A DNA stretch of 64,000 nt, taken from positions 1,116,001 through 1,180,000 of the forward strand of contig JADJLM010000001.1 of the NCBI GenBank assembly GCA_016710135.1, in the 5' to 3' direction. The notes under the pieces are model-generated. The model was not told the DNA's origin and ran no database searches. It saw only the letters and a list, made by a program, of their open reading frames with translations. This DNA comes from Nitrosomonas sp. (GTDB taxonomy: Bacteria > Pseudomonadota > Gammaproteobacteria > Burkholderiales > Nitrosomonadaceae). The stretch's first letter is position 1; each line of letters starts with the position of its first letter. This document shows, in pieces, positions 59,763 to 64,000 of this stretch. Made by a program: the position numbers and the translations under genes.

Positions 59763-59792
59763 TTGACACTCTAGTTAAGACATTCCTACCAT
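59763..59792 (+). promoter_or_regulatory. Candidate sigma-70 promoter of ispB
   Basis: A perfect TTGACA (59763-59768) is followed after 18 bases by TACCAT (59787-59792, four of six). It lies 24 bases before the GTG start at 59816, with an AGGGG ribosome site at 59806-59810. Confidence 0.45.
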
Positions 59793-59815
59793 AGTGTTTT
59801 CTACAAGGGGAAGTT

Positions 59816-60784
59816 GTGTCTATCGATTCTGTAAGAAATTTTATCGCTCAAGATATGAGCGCGGTGGATGAGGTAATCCGCCAAAAACTTTATTCTCAAG
59901 TTGCACTTATTCGGCAAATCAGTGAGTATATTATTAACAATGGCGGTAAACGATTACGCCCAGCGTTGGTCATCTTATCTGCAGGTGTATTTGGTTACGC
60001 GGAGAAATACCATCATCAGCTTGCTGCTGTTGTTGAGTTCATCCATACTGCAACCTTGCTACACGATGATGTTGTCGATGAATCAGAACTCAGACGAAAC
60101 AATGCAACAGCCAATGCTTTATTTGGGAATGCGGCCAGCGTATTAGTCGGCGATTTCCTCTACTCGCGCGCGTTCCAGATGATGGTAGAAGTCGATAGTA
60201 TGCGTGTTATGCAAGTTCTTGCTGATGCGACTAATGTCATTGCTGAAGGCGAAGTATTACAACTACTCAATTGTCGCGATCCCAACGTAGAAGAAGACAA
60301 TTACCTTCGAGTTATTCGCTATAAAACAGCCAAACTTTTTGAGGCAGCAACACGATTAGGTGCCATTCTTGGCAATGCGACAGCAGAAGAAGAAAATGCG
60401 ATGGCCGTTTATGGCATGCATCTCGGTACGGCATTTCAACTCATTGATGACTTGCTTGATTATTCAGGGGATCATCAAGATACCGGTAAAAATTTAGGAG
60501 ATGATCTCGCTGAGGGAAAACCGACATTACCCCTCATTTATGCGATGCGAACAGGTTCACCGGAACAAGCGAGCATCATTCGCAAAGCGATTGAAACTGG
60601 AGGAGAAAGTGGATTTGGTTCTATCCTAACGATAATCGAGGAAACTGGAGCGCTTAACTACGCCAAACAACGTGCCTATCATGAAGTCGAAATTGCAGCC
60701 AAAGCGATATCTCTACTAAAAGACTCTCTTTATAAAGACTGCTTATTGCAACTCGCTGAGTTTGCAGTAACCCGAAATCATTAA
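59816..60784 (+). CDS. ispB: Octaprenyl diphosphate synthase
   Basis: Trans-prenyltransferase that makes the ubiquinone side-chain precursor. 322 residues. The first aspartate-rich motif is DDVVDES (D84, D85, D88) and the second is DDLLDYSGD (D211, D212, D215). The block NGGKRLRPALVIL binds the allylic substrate. The start is GTG at 59816 with an AGGGG ribosome site. It is divergent from rplU-rpmA. The product chain length (C40 or other) is by family only. Confidence 0.93.
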   Translation: MSIDSVRNFIAQDMSAVDEVIRQKLYSQVALIRQISEYIINNGGKRLRPALVILSAGVFGYAEKYHHQLAAVVEFIHTATLLHDDVVDESELRRNNATANALFGNAASVLVGDFLYSRAFQMMVEVDSMRVMQVLADATNVIAEGEVLQLLNCRDPNVEEDNYLRVIRYKTAKLFEAATRLGAILGNATAEEENAMAVYGMHLGTAFQLIDDLLDYSGDHQDTGKNLGDDLAEGKPTLPLIYAMRTGSPEQASIIRKAIETGGESGFGSILTIIEETGALNYAKQRAYHEVEIAAKAISLLKDSLYKDCLLQLAEFAVTRNH

Positions 60785-60815
60785 AAATGGGTTATTGCAA
60801 ATACCAATAGGATGT

Positions 60816-62252
60816 TTATAAATCCACAAAGTAATTAGCAGCAGCGGCATTAACCGTTTCAATGGTAAATTCCGGCGTTTGTTTTAAGAACGCAGCGTAT
60901 TCAATAATATGCTCGAGCAAATCGCGCGGATGGCTTCCTGTTAACGTACGATTTTGCTTACGATAATAATTATTCAATAAATACTCTACCACGCTACTAT
61001 CGTAATGAACGCCATAGGTATGGCATGCTCGACGCAATATCTCTTTATATTCACCTTCAGTTTGGCTAGAAATATGAATCTTATGGCGAATTCGACGGAG
61101 AAATGCTTCATCCACTAAATCTGTTGGGTTGAGATTCGTGGAAAAAACAGTAATTTGATCAAACGGAACTTTAAATTTTAATCCAGTATGTAGCGATGGA
61201 AAGTCAACCCCTTTTTCCAAAGGAATAATCCAGCGGTTTAATAATTGACGAGGATCGGCACGCTGCCTACCAAAATCATCCAGAATAAAAACACCATTGC
61301 TTGCCTTCATATGAATGGGCGCTTCGTAAAATTTACTGACCGCATCATATTTTAATTCAAGCATATCTACAGTCAGTTCCCCGCCGACCATAATGACTGG
61401 CCTTCGACATTTCTTCCAGCGTGGATCGTAAGTCAACTTCTTACTCAGATCTAGCTGAAGCGCGTGATCGGCCTGATCAGATTCGATGCTGACATGGGTC
61501 ACTGGATCAAAGAATCGTATGATCTGCCCCCCCACTTCTAACGCTTGAGGAATATAGACCTCTCCTGGCAGACTGCTACCCAATGCCTCTGCAATACTTG
61601 TTTTACCCACACCGGGTTGTCCATATAAAAATATGGAGCGACCCGAAGCAAAAGCTGGGCCTAATTGATTGATTAACTGATCGCTCAAGACCAAATGGGA
61701 TAGAGATGAATAAACCCACTCGCGATCTAACTCGATCAATCGTACCGATTGTTTATTCAATATATGCGTATAGATTTCAAGGGGCACAGGTGCCGCGCCG
61801 ACATAGGAGCTAATTTGTAGGGCGGCTTCAGCTCGCTCTCTACCCCGTTGGGTCAATTCTAGCGTTTGTGCGCTAGTATAATTCGTCGCCCCTCGCACCG
61901 TAATTAAATGATCAATACGAATCAATTCAACAAGCTGATTCACGATACTAAAAGGCAGTGACAAAGCATTTGCAATACTTTGCACAGAAAAAATACCTGA
62001 TTCTAGGTAGGCTGATTTTAGAAGCAAATCCGTTAAAAAAGCTTCAGAAAGTCCAGTATCTTCTATTCTCTGAGGCACGGGTAATTCTAAATTCAAATAT
62101 TGAGCCAATTGTTCCTGCGTTACAAAACCCAAATACGTGATTGCATAAGCTAGTTGCCTTCCATTATGCTTTTGCTAGGTATAAGCTTGCGCTAGCTGTG
62201 AAGATGTCAATAACCCATCCTGAACCAACTGTTCCCCAATTGAATTTTGCAT
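60816..62252 (-). CDS. MshEN-like/winged-helix/AAA ATPase (in-frame stop at 62175-62177)
   Basis: Cytoplasmic AAA-type ATPase. From ATG 62252 the frame reads MQNSIGEQLVQDGLLTSSQL, then meets a TAG at codon 26. The same frame continues as QKHNGRQLAYAITYLGFVTQ, so the gene is continuous except for this stop. The N-terminal two repeats resemble MshEN/T2SSE_N cyclic-di-GMP-binding segments. A helical winged-helix-like region follows, and the AAA domain has Walker A GQPGVGKTS (about residues 211-219) and Walker B VFILDDFG. After correction it has 478 residues. The function is unknown. Translation from the ATG after the stop would give 438 residues, lacking the first repeat. Confidence 0.7.
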
Positions 62253-62442
62253 TGCTAACTGTTTATCCTTAAAAATTTATTGATGTTTACAGATAAAGCG
62301 CAATTCACCCTAAGCTCATTCGTAATGCGCTGACCCTAAATACTGCTAATCGACTCGTGCTTGGACAAAAAATGTACCACTCAATCTACACTGTTATTCC
62401 ACTCTGCAAAATAAGGATTAAGTTGGTAATTAGGGAGCTTCT

Positions 62443-62456
62443 TTGATCCATATCAA
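62443..62456. promoter_or_regulatory. FNR/CRP-family operator-like palindrome
   Basis: TTGATCCATATCAA matches the FNR/ANR consensus TTGAT-N4-ATCAA exactly in the two half-sites. It lies about 55 bases before the small transposase-like ORF. The only evidence is sequence match, and with AT-rich DNA a chance match in 64 kb is possible. Confidence 0.35.
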
Positions 62457-62511
62457 TGTGAATCGCTTCAGGTTTCCGGAGACTTTATTTCTTATGAGAA
62501 GAGGATATGTA

Positions 62512-62565
62512 ATGAAAAAAATGAGATATTCCCAGGATATTCGGGAGAAAGCTTCCAGCCAGTGA
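62512..62565 (+). mobile_element. Transposase leader remnant (IS630-like)
   Basis: A 17-codon ORF, MKKMRYSQDIREKASSQ, ends in TGA. RYSQDIREKA resembles the first residues of IS630/Tc1-type transposases (YSxDLRxKA), which form the start of a helix-turn-helix. Nothing of the rest of a transposase follows, so it would be a broken piece. Confidence 0.3.
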
Positions 62566-62569
62566 ATCC

Positions 62570-62601
62570 CACTCCCCTCGCTAATTCCGCAGAGGGGAGT
62601 G
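62570..62601. repeat. Ten-base-pair inverted repeat near the edge lipoprotein gene
   Basis: CACTCCCCTC (62570-62579) pairs perfectly with GAGGGGAGTG (62592-62601) across a 12-base loop. It lies 15 bases after the minus-strand lipoprotein stop. There is no T-tract, so it could be a terminator of unusual form or a remnant repeat. Confidence 0.5.
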
Positions 62602-62615
62602 AAGTGCACATTAAT

Positions 62616-63998
62616 TTAAGTCAAGCCACGGCACAGCAATATGTCTGCCACTTGTTTTTGGTAAACTTTATCGTCGAGCTTACGCTCGCGTAGTTTAATC
62701 ATGTACCCAATAATCTTCTCATCTGTATACCCGTTACCGGCTTTGCAATTAGACAAAACTCCTACTAACAGATCTTCAACCTTTCTTTGTTCTTTACCAC
62801 TAATTGGATATCTTGGTTTTTGCGGTGGATTTTCAGAATCTTCCCCTTCTGTCCAAAGATTAATGAAGTGATTGAGTGCAATATTTTTATCTTTCTTATC
62901 ACTATTCTCATCCTGAGCAGCTAATACCTTTAACTGGCGGACCATTAGGTCAGCAGCTCTCATTTCTTTTATCTGCGCTGCTAATTGATTTAGGCTATCG
63001 GTTGGGGCTGCTTCACGAAAAATTGGCGCTCTTTCTTGGGCTATTTCCTGAGAAAGTGTTGAAAGTGTTTGAAACATTGCCTGATGCACATCATTCTCTA
63101 TTGGTGACTCAGCCTTATTAACTTCAACGACAATATAGGAATTTTCCCGGTAATAGCATTCTGGTGGGTACTCTCCAGGTACCTCTTTACATGGTTTATT
63201 AGTAGCTTTATTTTTTTTATAAATGAGTTTACCGCTCATTTCATCGTACTCAAGCTTATCCCAATCCGTAGATTGATATCTGTTCTTTTCACGAATAAAT
63301 ATATAGTCCCCTGTCAGTAAAATACCTGTACTAAGATCAGCCACACTTCCTTTCGCTGATTTGAATTCAGCAGTAAAATGATAAGCTCGATCGTCTTGAT
63401 CGTCGGTAATTAAAGTACCTGCTAACTGAGCTAATGGCCCAGCAAGAGGTGACGCCGGTGGATAAAAGGTGGATCCAATTGCTGCTAGATTAGTTAGTAG
63501 TTGCCGTAATTGTGGTCCCGGTGTATCAAGTTCTACGATATAAATATCCAACACGAATGGTTTTCCGCCATAAGAAAGTGGTCCATAAATTGAACTCAAA
63601 TTCGACAAATTTAAGAACTGTCCTTCCCATACATCATCTGAGTAAAACACAACACGTGCATTTTTCTTTCCATTGGGACCAAAATCAAGCTTCTTGCCAC
63701 TCCCAACTTCAAATGCATTGACGACAACTGCAATTTCACCATTCGCCGGTTCCATTCTCCGAATAATTCGTAATGGGCTGCGAAATTCAGAAAAATCTTT
63801 AATAAACACTTGCTTAAGGGATATTAGTAGAGGATCGTCCGCTTTGACAATATGCGCGGAATTAGCTTCCTTAGGTTGAATGTATTTCACTTTACTAAAA
63901 TCACCAGAAGGTTGACCTTGCTGATTATTAGGGCTAGCACCTCGATTAATATAACGGTAGTCAGTGGCACCTTCATTGGAAATTGCGCAGCTAACCAA
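62616..63998 (-). CDS. Unknown lipoprotein (N-terminus beyond window edge)
   Basis: At least 460 residues. The first visible residues LVSCAISNEG form a lipobox (LVSC), so the signal peptide lies outside the window. The apparent TTG start at 63998 is only the edge of the frame. The mature protein is soluble and has no membrane segment. It contains a beta-rich part (about 60-240, with a TAEFKSAKGS block) and a helical C-terminal part from about 300 (QEIAQERAPIFREAA, MVRQLKVLAAQDE). I do not recognise the family. Outer-membrane attachment is inferred from the lipobox only. Confidence 0.65.
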   Translation of the reverse strand: MVSCAISNEGATDYRYINRGASPNNQQGQPSGDFSKVKYIQPKEANSAHIVKADDPLLISLKQVFIKDFSEFRSPLRIIRRMEPANGEIAVVVNAFEVGSGKKLDFGPNGKKNARVVFYSDDVWEGQFLNLSNLSSIYGPLSYGGKPFVLDIYIVELDTPGPQLRQLLTNLAAIGSTFYPPASPLAGPLAQLAGTLITDDQDDRAYHFTAEFKSAKGSVADLSTGILLTGDYIFIREKNRYQSTDWDKLEYDEMSGKLIYKKNKATNKPCKEVPGEYPPECYYRENSYIVVEVNKAESPIENDVHQAMFQTLSTLSQEIAQERAPIFREAAPTDSLNQLAAQIKEMRAADLMVRQLKVLAAQDENSDKKDKNIALNHFINLWTEGEDSENPPQKPRYPISGKEQRKVEDLLVGVLSNCKAGNGYTDEKIIGYMIKLRERKLDDKVYQKQVADILLCRGLT

Positions 63999-64000
63999 TA

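Larger units (their letters stand above)
62253..62615. other. Intergenic region with an FNR-type site, transposase leader remnant and hairpin
   Basis: 360 bases between two minus-strand genes. It contains a perfect FNR-type palindrome (62443-62456), a short plus-strand ORF that resembles an IS630-type transposase start (62512-62565), and a 10-bp inverted repeat (62570-62601). These are listed separately. Nothing else coding is visible. Confidence 0.4.

Noticed and set aside
62175..62177. Recoded TAG (pyrrolysine) or stop read-through in the AAA ATPase
   Set aside because: No recoding element or pyrrolysine gene is visible, and one isolated TAG is explained by a mutation or base error.
1..64000. 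CRISPR array, tRNA or rRNA genes
   Set aside because: I saw no regularly spaced repeats, cloverleaf with T-arm motif, or rRNA-like sequence in the window.

Overview
The window looks like chromosomal DNA of a low-GC betaproteobacterium, most likely a member of the Nitrosomonadaceae (Nitrosomonas-like). This rests on gene order, not on a search: rplU-rpmA-obgE-proB-nudix beside a divergent ispB, a rubrerythrin / Fe-S protein / DUF3501 / CNP1-like cluster, dapC-dapD, and a complete 14-gene complex I operon. I saw no rRNA, tRNA, CRISPR array, prophage or intact insertion sequence. One 17-codon transposase-like leader remnant is the only mobile-element trace.

Layout. 0-8 kb: the edge of a Tim44-like protein, a short-chain dehydrogenase, an MBOAT acyltransferase with an SGNH-like partner, the overlapping pair ogt-xerD, and htpG with a heat-shock-like promoter. 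8-9.2 kb: an exported sorbosone-dehydrogenase-like protein. 9.2-23.9 kb: nuoABCDEFGHIJKLMN on the minus strand. 24.5-28 kb: a GlrK/lipoprotein/GlrR-type two-component operon. 28.2-37.3 kb: a surface polysaccharide locus with a flippase, two tandem sulfotransferases, an O-antigen ligase/polymerase, a PIG-L deacetylase, two GT4 glycosyltransferases and an exported GH20-like hydrolase. 37.3-45.1 kb: a DHH phosphoesterase, a broken GlcG/HbpS-like gene, cysE-cysK, and a large MASE1-PAS-GGDEF-EAL protein. 45.1-53.5 kb: an orphan ACP/ketosynthase pair, a J-domain protein, dapD, dapC, an EamA exporter, small unknown proteins, a cupin and rubrerythrin. 53.6-56.1 kb: an Fe-S oxidoreductase read in frame into DUF3501, then a CNP1-like lipoprotein. 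56.1-64 kb: nudix, proB, obgE, rpmA, rplU, ispB, an unusual AAA ATPase, and an unknown lipoprotein cut by the window edge.

How the genes fit together. The polysaccharide locus plausibly builds, sulfates, deacetylates, exports and polymerises a surface glycan. The GlrKR-type operon ends about 260 bases upstream on the same strand and could regulate it. The MBOAT/SGNH pair near 1.5-4.3 kb could O-acetylate such a polymer.

The most important caveat concerns sequence quality. I count about twenty single-base reading-frame breaks, and about sixteen lie in A or T runs. Each is repaired by adding or removing one base, and the repaired gene lengths are all whole codons. They hit core genes such as nuoF (twice) and nuoD. 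This pattern fits homopolymer consensus errors better than gene decay. Two other genes carry in-frame stops instead (a GlcG-like gene near 38.47 kb and an AAA ATPase near 62.18 kb), which may be real.
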